Made by a program: the position numbers and the translations under genes. Source: UBA8919 sp041658185 (GTDB lineage Bacteria > Elusimicrobiota > UBA8919). From it: 64,000 nucleotides of DNA. The stretch is from positions 62,001 to 126,000 of the forward strand of contig JBBAAR010000008.1 of NCBI GenBank assembly GCA_041658185.1, written 5' to 3'. Of this stretch, positions 23,760 through 32,611 are shown in pieces. Below the pieces are notes generated by a model that was given only the letters and a program-made list of their open reading frames with translations, was not told the origin of the DNA and made no database searches. Position 1 is the stretch's first letter; every line of letters starts with the position of its first letter.

Positions 23760-24683
23760 ATGGCTAACTTGAAGGAACTGTCTAAAAAAGAGGAACTTTT
23801 TACAGGGGGGCATCGGTTGTGTTCGGGATGCGGTGCGGGGATTATTGCCCGCCAGGTTTTACTTGCGTGCGATAAGCCGGTTGTCGTCGCAAATGCCACC
23901 GGCTGTTTAGAGGTTGCAACAACAATTTTCCCGTTCACCGCGTGGAAAGTGCCGTGGATTCATTCTGCATTTGAAAACGCTGCGGCAACTATTTCCGGGG
24001 TGGAAACGGCTTATAGGGCATTCAAAAAGAAAGGTAAAATTACCGATGACATAAATTTTATCGCATTCGGCGGCGACGGCGGGACTTATGATATTGGCTT
24101 GCAGTCATTGTCCGGTGCAATGGAAAGGGGTCACAGAATCCTTTATATCTGCTACAACAACGAGGCGTATATGAATACCGGAATCCAGCGTTCATCCGCC
24201 ACGCCGAAAGGGGCGCATACGACTACTGCGCCGTCGGGAAAAAAATCAACCGGAAAAGTTCAGATGAGGAAGGACTTAACCGCAATTATGGCAGCCCACA
24301 ATATCCCGTATATTGCACAGACAACGCTCAGTTTTCAGAATGATTTAATCACAAAAGTCCAAAAGGCGCTTTCCACCGACGGTCCGACATTTATGAATAT
24401 TATGCAACCCTGCCGTCTCGGATGGATTTATCCGCCGGAGGAAACGGTCCGGCTCGGACGACTCGCTGCAGATACCTGCGTCTGGCCCATTTATGAAGTT
24501 GAAAACGGGACATATAAACTCAATTACAAGCCGAAAGAAAAAAAACCGGTTGCTGAATGGTTGAAATCACAGGGCAGGTTCAAGCATCTTTTTTCACCCG
24601 GGAACGAGAATTTGTTAAAACAGATTCAGGACGATGTTGATAAAAACTGGGAAAAAATACTTTCTCTGTGTAAATCCGTGTAA
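23760..24683 (+). CDS. porB: Pyruvate:ferredoxin oxidoreductase, beta subunit
   Basis: A 307-residue thiamine diphosphate-binding subunit. GGHRLCSGCGAGIIARQVLL carries two cluster Cys and the family start, FIAFGGDGGTYDIGLQSLSG is the ThDP/Mg motif (GDG...), and YNNEAYMNTGIQRSS continues the site. The motif set matches PorB rather than KorB. Its 3' end overlaps the repeat word CTCTGTGTAAATCCGTGTAA, which supplies the last codons (ILSLCKSV) and the stop. Confidence 0.94.
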   Translation: MANLKELSKKEELFTGGHRLCSGCGAGIIARQVLLACDKPVVVANATGCLEVATTIFPFTAWKVPWIHSAFENAAATISGVETAYRAFKKKGKITDDINFIAFGGDGGTYDIGLQSLSGAMERGHRILYICYNNEAYMNTGIQRSSATPKGAHTTTAPSGKKSTGKVQMRKDLTAIMAAHNIPYIAQTTLSFQNDLITKVQKALSTDGPTFMNIMQPCRLGWIYPPEETVRLGRLAADTCVWPIYEVENGTYKLNYKPKEKKPVAEWLKSQGRFKHLFSPGNENLLKQIQDDVDKNWEKILSLCKSV

Positions 24684-24693
24684 TCCGTATATT

Positions 24694-25137
24694 ATGGAAG
24701 CAGAACTTGATATTTTAGATGAAAAATGGGCTAAAGAGTTTTTTAAGAAGATTGATTTTTTGTCCCAACTTACCGAGCAGGAATTGACGGCACTTATATA
24801 TAAAACCAGAAAAATTAACTTCAAGGCGGGAAAAACAATTTTGTTCCAGGGCGAATTCTCAAACCGGCTTTTTATCGTTGAAAAGGGTCTGGTCGGGATT
24901 TATATTTCAAAAGAAGCCAAAAAAGAAAAGGTTGCGGAACTTGCCGAGAACAATTATTTCGGAGAGATTTCGCTGGTTCATCCCGTTTCCGCATCCGCAA
25001 CGGTTACAGCGGAGGTTGACTCCGGCATACTTGTAATTGACAAAGAAAATCTTGACGAACTTTTCCAGACCAATCCCGCCGTCCTTGATGTAATCCATAA
25101 AAAAATAGAAGAGAGAAATAATAGGAGAAAGACATGA
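24694..25137 (+). CDS. Cyclic-nucleotide-binding domain protein
   Basis: A 147-residue single-domain cNMP-binding protein: FKAGKTILFQGEFSNRLFIV (strands 1-3), then GEISLVHPVSASATVTAEVD, which corresponds to the phosphate-binding cassette FGE.(A/S)L......(R/S)A.(A/T); the usual Arg is replaced by Ser/Ala, so ligand preference is uncertain. No helix-turn-helix follows. The ATG at 24694 is chosen because the in-frame upstream ATG at 24634 lies inside porB. Overlaps the next gene by 4 nt. Confidence 0.8.
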   Translation: MEAELDILDEKWAKEFFKKIDFLSQLTEQELTALIYKTRKINFKAGKTILFQGEFSNRLFIVEKGLVGIYISKEAKKEKVAELAENNYFGEISLVHPVSASATVTAEVDSGILVIDKENLDELFQTNPAVLDVIHKKIEERNNRRKT

Positions 25138-26261
25138 AAATTATAAAACATTTGACATTTCAAATCTTGTCGGGTTTAGTAATTGTTTTGTGTCTTATTC
25201 CAGTAGTTTTTGGACAGAAATCCAAAAAAACCAGGATATTTATTGTTTCCAGTTATCATAGAGAATATCTATGGTCTCAGGAGACAAATGAAGGTGTCTG
25301 CGGCGCACTCCTTGAATTCGGCTACTTGGACAATAAAAGTCAGATAAAGGAGTTCACTAAAAACGATTATGCAGAGACCTCAAATGCTATCGTGAAAAAA
25401 TCGTGGATGGATACCAAACAGAAAAGCAATAAAGACGAGATGGTGAAATCCGCAGCCCGCATTGTAAAAGAAATAAAAAAATTCAATCCTGATACGCTCC
25501 TCCTCGGAGATGACAATGCCGCAAATTATATCGGGAATCAATTTATTGACACCAAAATACCGATTTTTATATGGGGAGTAAATGTAACGCCGGTAAAATA
25601 CGGATTGGTTGACTCAATTGAAAAACCCGGTCACAATGTAACGGGAACTTACCAGGCGGGATATTACACGGAGTCGTTGGAATTTCTAAAAAAAATTGTT
25701 CCGGGCATAAAAACCTTTGCCGTTCTTTCCGATGACTCCGAGACAGGGCGTTCCCATTTGAAAAGAATTCAACAACTTGCGGAGGAAGGCAAACTTCCCG
25801 TTAAATTAGTAGAAACGGTGGCAACGAATTCTTATTCAAAATGGAAATCCAAAGCACTTGAACTGCAAAAGAAAGTGGATGCATTTTTTACTGTTAATCA
25901 TAGCACGATTAAGGATGTTTCCGGAAATCCGGTTGACGAGTTTGAAATAGGAGCGTGGTATCTTCGAAATATCAAGAAGCCGGAATGCACGCATCAAAAA
26001 TCTTTTGTCGTTGAGGGAATGTTATGTGCTGCCGACGATTCCGGTTTTAAGCAGGGCTACGCTGCCGTTAAATCAATGTATGAAGTGCTGGAAAAAGGCA
26101 AGGACCCGGCCACACTTCCCTGCAGGGCGATAGAAAGAGGCCCGTTGGTAGTGAATCGCCAAAGAGCGCAAATGCTCGGCATTAAACTTACGGAAAAACC
26201 GGGCATAGAAGAATACATAGACAAATGTCTCGCATTGGAAAAACATCCTGAAAGTAAATAA
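25134..26261 (+). CDS. ABC-type periplasmic substrate-binding protein (PF04392 family)
   Basis: A 375-residue exported binding protein: signal peptide to about residue 27 (VIVLCLIPVVFGQ), then IFIVSSYHREYLWSQETNEG, a lobe with NPDTLLLGDDNAANYIG and IPIFIWGVN, and FAVLSDDSETGR. No permease or ATPase genes are nearby; the next genes encode a histidine kinase and a response regulator, so it more likely presents a ligand to the kinase than feeds a transporter. Its stop is 2 nt before the kinase ATG. Confidence 0.85.
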   Translation: MKIIKHLTFQILSGLVIVLCLIPVVFGQKSKKTRIFIVSSYHREYLWSQETNEGVCGALLEFGYLDNKSQIKEFTKNDYAETSNAIVKKSWMDTKQKSNKDEMVKSAARIVKEIKKFNPDTLLLGDDNAANYIGNQFIDTKIPIFIWGVNVTPVKYGLVDSIEKPGHNVTGTYQAGYYTESLEFLKKIVPGIKTFAVLSDDSETGRSHLKRIQQLAEEGKLPVKLVETVATNSYSKWKSKALELQKKVDAFFTVNHSTIKDVSGNPVDEFEIGAWYLRNIKKPECTHQKSFVVEGMLCAADDSGFKQGYAAVKSMYEVLEKGKDPATLPCRAIERGPLVVNRQRAQMLGIKLTEKPGIEEYIDKCLALEKHPESK

Positions 26262-26263
26262 TT

Positions 26264-28552
26264 ATGAAAAAAAAAGGGCTACCTATTTTATTTAGAATTC
26301 TTTTACCGTTTCTTGGAATTTTACTGTTAATTACGGTAATTTTAGGGTTCGTATTTTACGGTTATAACCGGGGGTTCATCATAAAAGCCGTGAATGAATT
26401 CGTATCTCATGAACTGGAAAATACTTTATTCTATTTTGACGGAAACTATAAGGTGGTAATCAATACAAACTTAAATTTTTTCCAGGAATCTTACCCCCTT
26501 AACGATTTTATCTCTGCGGAAGAGATTGAAAAACCCATCCGCCGCGCCGCCGCTGAAAAACGATTTATCAGTTTGTCTAAAATCAATAAAAATATTCTCT
26601 CAACAAGATTTATTGATTTTTCAGGCATTGAACAGATAGTAATAAGCGGCAGCCGTCGGATAAGAACTTATCAATCAATGAAAAATATACCCTCGGGGGA
26701 TATTTTTTACCAAAATGCAGCCGGATTATTTAAAAGATTAAGAGTTATGCCGCCGGGCACCATATTTTTTGAAGGACCGTTTAAGGACTCAGAGGGCAGG
26801 ACAACATTTTTAGCGGGAATATGTAAAGAAGAACCGGAAGTAGGCGGATTCGGCGGTGCGGTAATTATACATTATGACCTTACCGATTTTATCAACTATT
26901 TATCACAGTTAAGAATACTTGACAGGTCGGTCGCATGGCTTCTCTCCCCGACAAATGATGTTTTACTCCGCCCGGTATCCGAAGAAAATTCGCCTAATCC
27001 GGTACCGTATATATCTGCGAAAAAAAGCCCGCCCGATTTTCACTTTTATTCCGCAGAATGCAAACTCGGAACGGATAAAGCGAAACTTTTTACGGTGATA
27101 TTCAGCATATCACCGAAGATATTTTCATCTGAAATGTATCCGTTAGTATTGCAGACATTTATAATTTTTCTGCCCGCGTTTATTATCACCTCATTTGTCG
27201 CATTTCTCATCGCAAAAAATATTTCTGCACCGATTATTAATATGGCCCGGACCGTGACATCCATAGGTAAAGGGGATTTTACGGTAAAAGTTAATACTGA
27301 CGCAGGAGAAATAGGAACGCTTGCCGACGGTATAAATAAAATGTCGGAGGATTTAAAAAAATTCAGCGATGAAATTATCTCTGACAAGGATTATGCCGAG
27401 AATATCACAAAATCAATGGCCGACGTCCTGATTGTAACCGATGCATCCGGAGAGATTAAAACCGTAAATCCGGCGACCTTAAATCTTTTGGAATATAATA
27501 AAGAAGAACTCCTCGGGCAGTCAACGGAAATAATTTTTGCCGAAGAAGGAGAACTGTTATTCAAAGGAATTAGAGCGGAAAAGTTATTGAAAGAAGGCCC
27601 GGTTGAGAATTATATTATGACATTGCGGGCCAAAAACGGAGAAAACATACCGGTAAGTTTTTCCGGTTCGGTTATGAAAAACAGCGCCGGCGGTATTATC
27701 GGTTTTGTTTGTATTTCGCGTGATATAAGAGAAATGTTAAAATTACATCAAAGTGAAAAAGAACTTATAGCGGAAAAAGTAAGGGTTGAATCGCTGAAAG
27801 AAAGCAAGAAAACAATTGAAGAACAGAATAGGGAATTAGATGTTGCACTTGAGAATTTGAAATCCACGCAGGAAGAACTGATTGCGTCGGAAAAAATGTC
27901 AAGTTTGGGATTTTTAGCGGGCGGAGTTGCGCACGAGTTGAACAATCCCCTTACGGGCATTCTCGGGTTCACCCAGTTGTTGTTAAAGCAAACGGATGAA
28001 ACGGGCCCGCAATATCAGAACTTGAAATATATTGAAACATCGGTGCTTCAATGTAAAAAAATTATCGGCGAACTTTTAATGTATTCCGGCAATGGAAAAT
28101 TTGAATTTGGACCGGTGAACATAAATAAAACAATAGAAAGTGCCGTATGTTTAGTTAAACATATTGTGCAAACCGGTAAAATAGAAATAATAAAGCAATT
28201 TTCCGACGATTTACCTATTGCTTCAGGCAGCCGTAATCAACTGGAACTGGTGTTTGCGAATCTGATAAGAAACGCAGCGGATGCGATGACTGACGGCGGA
28301 AAATTAACAATAACAACAAAATCAATAAAAATGTCTTTTGTTGAAATCTCTTTTACCGATACAAGCGCGGGTATGTCGGAAGAAGACATTAAAAAAATAT
28401 TTGACCCGTTTTTCACCACAAAACCGACCGGTAAAGGAACCGGGTTAGGGCTTTCCATATCGTTAGGTATTATTAAAGCACATAGAGGAGATATTAAAGT
28501 AGTAAGCGAGGTTAACAAGGGGTCAACTTTTACCATTATATTACCTGTTTAA
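26264..28552 (+). CDS. Membrane sensor histidine kinase (HAMP-PAS-HisKA-HATPase)
   Basis: A 762-residue kinase. Helix near residues 10-30, a large periplasmic region to about 290 (PDC/Cache-like by layout), a second helix near 293-320 and HAMP to about 372. A PAS domain follows (380-500; VLIVTDASGEIKTVNPATLN), then a coiled coil and HisKA with phospho-acceptor His557 (GVAHELNNPLTG). The ATPase domain has N-box LIRNAADAM, DTSAGMSEEDI and GKGTGLGLSIS. Layout resembles NtrB/AtoS-like kinases. It is coupled to the binding protein before it and the receiver protein after it. Confidence 0.94.
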   Translation: MKKKGLPILFRILLPFLGILLLITVILGFVFYGYNRGFIIKAVNEFVSHELENTLFYFDGNYKVVINTNLNFFQESYPLNDFISAEEIEKPIRRAAAEKRFISLSKINKNILSTRFIDFSGIEQIVISGSRRIRTYQSMKNIPSGDIFYQNAAGLFKRLRVMPPGTIFFEGPFKDSEGRTTFLAGICKEEPEVGGFGGAVIIHYDLTDFINYLSQLRILDRSVAWLLSPTNDVLLRPVSEENSPNPVPYISAKKSPPDFHFYSAECKLGTDKAKLFTVIFSISPKIFSSEMYPLVLQTFIIFLPAFIITSFVAFLIAKNISAPIINMARTVTSIGKGDFTVKVNTDAGEIGTLADGINKMSEDLKKFSDEIISDKDYAENITKSMADVLIVTDASGEIKTVNPATLNLLEYNKEELLGQSTEIIFAEEGELLFKGIRAEKLLKEGPVENYIMTLRAKNGENIPVSFSGSVMKNSAGGIIGFVCISRDIREMLKLHQSEKELIAEKVRVESLKESKKTIEEQNRELDVALENLKSTQEELIASEKMSSLGFLAGGVAHELNNPLTGILGFTQLLLKQTDETGPQYQNLKYIETSVLQCKKIIGELLMYSGNGKFEFGPVNINKTIESAVCLVKHIVQTGKIEIIKQFSDDLPIASGSRNQLELVFANLIRNAADAMTDGGKLTITTKSIKMSFVEISFTDTSAGMSEEDIKKIFDPFFTTKPTGKGTGLGLSISLGIIKAHRGDIKVVSEVNKGSTFTIILPV

Positions 28553-28560
28553 GTTCCGTA

Positions 28561-28941
28561 ATGCAAAAAATGGAAAAAGAAAGATCAAAAACCAGCGTAT
28601 TAATTGTAGATGATAGCTCAATCATACGGCTGTTTCTTGAACAATTGTTTTTGAGCGAGGGCTGTGATGTCGTAACTGCCGAGACCGGCGAGGAAGCCGT
28701 TGAGAATTTCAAGAAGCGGGTTTTTGATGCGGCATTTATTGATATCCGGCTTCCCGGGATGAACGGTCTTGAAACATATAGAGAGATGCTTAAAATAAAT
28801 CCAAAAACAAAAGCGATTATGATGACTGCCTACGCAGATGAAATTGTGGAAGAAGCGGTGAAATTAGGCGCTGCTTGTTGTCTCTCAAAACCATTTGGAA
28901 TTGACGAGGTATTGAAAGAATTCAATAAGTTAAAAAAATAA
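28561..28941 (+). CDS. Single-domain response regulator
   Basis: A 126-residue CheY-like receiver: acidic pair in LIVDDSS near residues 15-21, phospho-acceptor Asp61 in FIDIRLPGMNG, the conserved Thr in MMTAYAD and Lys in LSKPFG. No DNA-binding or enzymatic output domain, so it must act on another protein. Starts 9 nt after the kinase gene. ATG codons at 28561 and 28570 are both possible starts. Confidence 0.93.
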   Translation: MQKMEKERSKTSVLIVDDSSIIRLFLEQLFLSEGCDVVTAETGEEAVENFKKRVFDAAFIDIRLPGMNGLETYREMLKINPKTKAIMMTAYADEIVEEAVKLGAACCLSKPFGIDEVLKEFNKLKK

Positions 28942-28947
28942 CGTGGA

Positions 28948-28963
28948 CCCCGGAAAAACGGGG
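28948..28963. repeat. GC-rich hairpin module
   Basis: CCCCG, loop and CGGGG just after the response regulator. Belongs to the class of short hairpins also seen at 18841, 36598 and 46993; no T-run follows, so it is not a convincing terminator. Confidence 0.5.
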
Positions 28964-29008
28964 CATACGGTTCCGGTAATGGCTATTTTATAGACAGTCA
29001 TTTTTTTA

Positions 29009-29036
29009 TTGTAATTTTTCTATTATTTTGTATAAT
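29009..29036 (+). promoter_or_regulatory. Promoter upstream of yajC
   Basis: -35 TTGTAA (29009-29014), 16-bp spacer, -10 TATAAT (29031-29036). It would give a leader of about 105 nt that contains the inverted heptad repeats at 29050-29124. Confidence 0.55.
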
Positions 29037-29049
29037 TAAGCGAAAGCAA

Positions 29050-29124
29050 TTAAGAATTGAAAATTGAAAATTAAGAATTGTAGATTTTGACATTTTAATT
29101 CTTAACTCTTAATTCTCAATTTGT
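29050..29124. repeat. Inverted pair of degenerate heptad repeats in yajC leader
   Basis: Left arm: TTAAGAA, TTGAAAA, TTGAAAA, TTAAGAA (29050-29077). Right arm: AATTCTT, AACTCTT, AATTCTC, AATTTGT (29097-29124). Both arms have 7-nt period and are complementary, so the yajC leader can form a long AT-rich hairpin. Confidence 0.8.
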
Positions 29125-29148
29125 AATTGGTTTTTTGGGGGGTAAATT

Positions 29149-29460
29149 ATGGCCGAACCGAGTGTAGCACCGCAGGGCGCAGCGATGTTTTCGTCGCTTA
29201 TGCCGATTTTTTTGATTTTCATTGTTTTTTATTTTTTGTTGATAAGACCGCAATCAAAAAAACAGAAAGAGCATCAGAAAATGCTGGACAATCTTAAAAA
29301 GGGCGACAGGGTTATAACTGCCAGCGGACTTTATGGAACCGTCCATGAAATTCAGGGCAATATCGTAAAATTAAAGATTTCCGAGAATGTAAATGTGCAG
29401 ATGCTGAAATCGGCAATATCGGCTGTGATAAATGAAACACCACAGATTGAAAAGAAATAA
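29149..29460 (+). CDS. yajC: Preprotein translocase accessory subunit YajC
   Basis: A 103-residue protein with one membrane helix (about residues 13-34, MPIFLIFIVFYFLLIRPQSK) followed by the YajC soluble part LKKGDRVITASGLYGTVHEI. Part of the SecDF-YajC complex; secD and secF follow after one gene. A strong GGGGGG site lies before the ATG. Confidence 0.94.
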   Translation: MAEPSVAPQGAAMFSSLMPIFLIFIVFYFLLIRPQSKKQKEHQKMLDNLKKGDRVITASGLYGTVHEIQGNIVKLKISENVNVQMLKSAISAVINETPQIEKK

Positions 29461-29580
29461 ACCACAGATGAACACAGAGAAAAAAGCAGAGAATTAGTTT
29501 ATACGACAGAGAATTAGATATTGCTTGACTAATTCTCTAATTCTCTAATTCTCTGGTGTTAATCTGCGTAATCTGCGTTC
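29461..29580. repeat. Nested inverted repeat between yajC and HD gene
   Basis: Outer arms CAGATGAACAC / GTGTTAATCTG; inner arms AGAGAATTAG (twice) / CTAATTCTCT (three tandem 8-nt units). Fills the 126-nt spacer. Confidence 0.75.
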
Positions 29581-29586
29581 AAAAAA

Positions 29587-30249
29587 ATGAACATCACATT
29601 AGAATCTATAAAATCAAATCCGAAAGTAATCGCTTTTCTGGAGGCGGCGAACGAGTATCTCGGAGTTATCGGCTATACCGAGCATGGATTCCGTCACGCA
29701 GATACTGTTGCCAATCTTTCCAAAAATATTTTAAACCATCTTAACTATAAAGAACCGCTTCCGGAATTTGCTGCAATTGCCGGGTATCTTCACGATATAG
29801 GGAATGTCGTCAACCGCGAAGACCATATTTCCGCAAGTGCCCTAATTGCGATGGATATTCTCGGCGAGATGAAAATGTCGCCTGAAAATATTGCGATAAT
29901 TATTTCTGCCATCGGAAATCACGAGGAGCCAATCGGCGAGCCGGTTAATTCTGTTGCCGCCGCACTTATATTGGCAGATAAAGCGGATGTCCACAGGAGC
30001 CGGGTTAGAAATCCGAAGATGATAGGTCTGGATATTCACGACCGTGTCAATTATGCGGTAGAGCGTTCGTTTTTGAGAGTGGATGCGGACAAAAAAATTA
30101 TTTCCCTGGAGTTAACGATTGATACAAATATTTCTCAGGTGATGGACTATTTTGAGATATTTCTTACTCGGATGATTATATGCAAAAAAGCAGCGGTATT
30201 CCTAAAAACAGATTTTGATTTATACATAAACGGAACAAAACTTTTATGA
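29587..30249 (+). CDS. HD-domain phosphohydrolase
   Basis: A 220-residue HD-superfamily protein. Metal ligands: HGFRHADTVA near residues 35-44, GYLHDIGNV near 65-73 with the HD pair, a second His in the region GNHEEPIGE, and the final Asp in LADKADVHRSR. The domain layout matches metal-dependent phosphohydrolases found next to sec genes in several phyla; substrate unknown. The C-terminal ~50 residues form a separate small domain. Twelve nt before secD. Confidence 0.85.
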   Translation: MNITLESIKSNPKVIAFLEAANEYLGVIGYTEHGFRHADTVANLSKNILNHLNYKEPLPEFAAIAGYLHDIGNVVNREDHISASALIAMDILGEMKMSPENIAIIISAIGNHEEPIGEPVNSVAAALILADKADVHRSRVRNPKMIGLDIHDRVNYAVERSFLRVDADKKIISLELTIDTNISQVMDYFEIFLTRMIICKKAAVFLKTDFDLYINGTKLL

Positions 30250-30261
30250 ATGGAGTAAAAA

Positions 30262-31692
30262 ATGGATTCTAAAAAATTCAAATGGATTATTTTCTGGGCA
30301 GTGCTGTTAGGTTCGGTTTATTTTCTCTGGCCCACGTTTTTGTGGTATCGGATGTCGCCGGATGAAAAATTAAATTCGCAAAAGATGAAGGACAAAATCG
30401 TCTCAAAAATCTTAAATCTCGGACTGGATTTGCAGGGCGGGATTCATCTTGTTCTGGAAATTGACGCCGATAAACTTGAAAAGGATATGAATCTTCAGGA
30501 CGCATTAAACCGCGCTATTGAAATCATAAGAAACAGGATTGACCAGTTCGGCGTTTCCGAGCCGTTTATCGCAAAGCAGGGCGAAAAATGGATTGTCGTG
30601 CAACTTCCCGGGATTAAAGACCCGCAGGCAGCAATTGATTTAATCGGCAAAACGGCTCTTATGGAATTTCGTCTCGTTGAAAACACTGCTGCGATTGAAA
30701 AAGTTGCGGCAAAGGCAAGGGACTTAGGAGTTCAGTTAAATGACATTTACGACGATAATCATCTGGTAAAAAAAGAATTTGCAGATTTAATTCCCAAGGG
30801 CTACGAAGTTTTTCCCGGAAAAGAAGAGGGCTATTTTCTGGTTACGACGACGGCACAGGTAACCGGTGCGTATCTGACCGACGCAAAAATGAAAATCGGC
30901 GGTGAGTACAATATGCCGTATGTAGGAATTGATTTCAATAAAGACGGCGCAAAACTTTTTGCCGCCGTAACAGAGGCGAATATAGAAAAACGGCTGGCGA
31001 TTGTTCTTGACGGCGTGGTCCAGTCGGCGCCTGTTATCCGCTCACGAATTCCCGACGGGCATGCGATTATTGAAGGTAATTTTACCGCCGAGGAAGCGTC
31101 CGGTCTGGCAATTGTTCTTCGCGCGGGCGCGCTTCCCGCCCCAGTAAAAATTATAGAAAACAGGACCATAGGGCCGTCGCTCGGCCGCGATTCAGTTAAA
31201 TCCGGTCTGGTTGCATGTCTTATAGGAATTCTGCTTGTCGTCGGTTATATGTTTTTCTATTATAAATTTTCAGGTCTTATTGCCGATGCAGCACTTGTTT
31301 TAAACTTGCTGATTCTACTCGGCTTGATGTCGCTTTTTCATGCCACGCTCACCCTTCCCGGTATCGCGGGAATAATTTTAACAGTCGGTATGGCGGTTGA
31401 TGCCAATGTTCTTATTTTGGAGAGAATAAGAGAGGAACTGAGAAACGGAAAAACGGTGAGAGTAGCGGTTGACCTCGGTTATGAAAAAGCATTTTCTGCA
31501 ATTTTAGACGGAAATCTTACAACACTGATTGCCGCCGCGTTTCTTTTTCAGTTCGGAACAGGTCCGATAAAAGGGTTTGCGGTAACGCTTACTCTCGGAC
31601 TTATTGTCTCAATGTACACGGCGATTGTTGTTACTCATCAGATATATGATACATGGCTTTCGGGAAGACAGATAGAGAGGTTATCAATATGA
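30262..31692 (+). CDS. secD: Protein translocase subunit SecD
   Basis: A 476-residue SecD. A first helix near residues 10-27, periplasmic P1 region with LGLDLQGGIHLVLEI (about 53-67), RNRIDQFGVSEPFI, and the membrane domain with GILLVVGYMFFYYKFSGLIA and VGMAVDANVLILERIREEL (the D519-type proton-path Asp). Uses the proton gradient to complete translocation across the inner membrane. Overlaps secF by 4 nt. Confidence 0.97.
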   Translation: MDSKKFKWIIFWAVLLGSVYFLWPTFLWYRMSPDEKLNSQKMKDKIVSKILNLGLDLQGGIHLVLEIDADKLEKDMNLQDALNRAIEIIRNRIDQFGVSEPFIAKQGEKWIVVQLPGIKDPQAAIDLIGKTALMEFRLVENTAAIEKVAAKARDLGVQLNDIYDDNHLVKKEFADLIPKGYEVFPGKEEGYFLVTTTAQVTGAYLTDAKMKIGGEYNMPYVGIDFNKDGAKLFAAVTEANIEKRLAIVLDGVVQSAPVIRSRIPDGHAIIEGNFTAEEASGLAIVLRAGALPAPVKIIENRTIGPSLGRDSVKSGLVACLIGILLVVGYMFFYYKFSGLIADAALVLNLLILLGLMSLFHATLTLPGIAGIILTVGMAVDANVLILERIREELRNGKTVRVAVDLGYEKAFSAILDGNLTTLIAAAFLFQFGTGPIKGFAVTLTLGLIVSMYTAIVVTHQIYDTWLSGRQIERLSI

Positions 31693-32591
31693 TGCAATTT
31701 TTCAAGAAAACAAATTTTGATTTCGTAGGTAAAAGGAGTGTTTTTTTCGGGCTTTCGGGGTTTTTGATTTTAATTTCCGTTATTTCAATTTTCTTTCACA
31801 AAGGACTGAACTACGGAATTGATTTTACTGGCGGGACATTGGTGCAGTTGAAATTCAGCCAACCTATACCGCTTTCCGATATACGCTCCGTTCTTTCTAA
31901 AAACGGAATCAACTGTGAACTTCAGGATTTTCCCCAACAGCACTCCGTTATCATCAGAATAAAAAAAGGAACTGATGAGGGCATAGCAAAAAAAATTATG
32001 GAGATATTCAAAACAGAAATTCCGGATAATCCGTTTGAACTTGAAAGAACCGAATATGTCGGTCCTACCATCGGCAAACATTTAATCAATCAGGCGTTTT
32101 TTGCGCTTTTCTGGTCTTTCGTCGGGATTATTGTTTATGTTGCGTTCAGGTTTAAGTCGGGTATCTGGGGTTTCGCCGGGGTTATTGCAATTATGCACGA
32201 TGTCTTCATTACCGTCGGACTTTTTTCGGTAATAAACAGAGAAATTTCAATTACCGTCATCGCTGCGCTTCTTACGCTTGCCGGTTATTCAATAAATGAT
32301 ACTATTGTCATATTTGACAGAATGCGCGAAAACATTAGGCTTTACAGGAAAGAATCGCTGTATGAACTGATAAACCGTTCCGTCAATGAAACGCTATCCC
32401 GTTCCATTATCACATCACTTACCGTTTTCCTGGTTCTTTTGTCGCTTTTCTTTTTAGGCGGCGAAGTAATCCACGATTTTTCGCTCGCCCTTCTCTTCGG
32501 AGTCATCATCGGCTCCTATTCCACGATTTTTGTCGCCGCTCCCATCGTCTATGAATGGGAGATAAGAAAAACTGCGGCGCGCCGAATTTGA
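31689..32591 (+). CDS. secF: Protein translocase subunit SecF
   Basis: A 300-residue SecF: NYGIDFTGGTLVQLKF, then GPTIGKHLINQAFFALFWS, then LAGYSINDTIVIFDRMREN. Six membrane helices. The ATG at 31689 overlaps the secD stop (ATGA); an in-frame ATG farther upstream lies deep inside secD and is less likely. Its stop is 11 nt from the left end of the insertion sequence, yet the C-terminus (YEWEIRKTAARRI) is of normal length. Confidence 0.96.
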   Translation: MMQFFKKTNFDFVGKRSVFFGLSGFLILISVISIFFHKGLNYGIDFTGGTLVQLKFSQPIPLSDIRSVLSKNGINCELQDFPQQHSVIIRIKKGTDEGIAKKIMEIFKTEIPDNPFELERTEYVGPTIGKHLINQAFFALFWSFVGIIVYVAFRFKSGIWGFAGVIAIMHDVFITVGLFSVINREISITVIAALLTLAGYSINDTIVIFDRMRENIRLYRKESLYELINRSVNETLSRSIITSLTVFLVLLSLFFLGGEVIHDFSLALLFGVIIGSYSTIFVAAPIVYEWEIRKTAARRI

Positions 32592-32611
32592 TTTTTCCCT
32601 TGTCAAATCAT

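Noticed and set aside
25134..26261. Complete ABC importer
   Set aside because: Only the binding protein is present; the following genes are a kinase and a receiver protein.
28948..28963. Terminator after the response regulator
   Set aside because: The hairpin has no T-run and fits the repeated GC-rich module class better.
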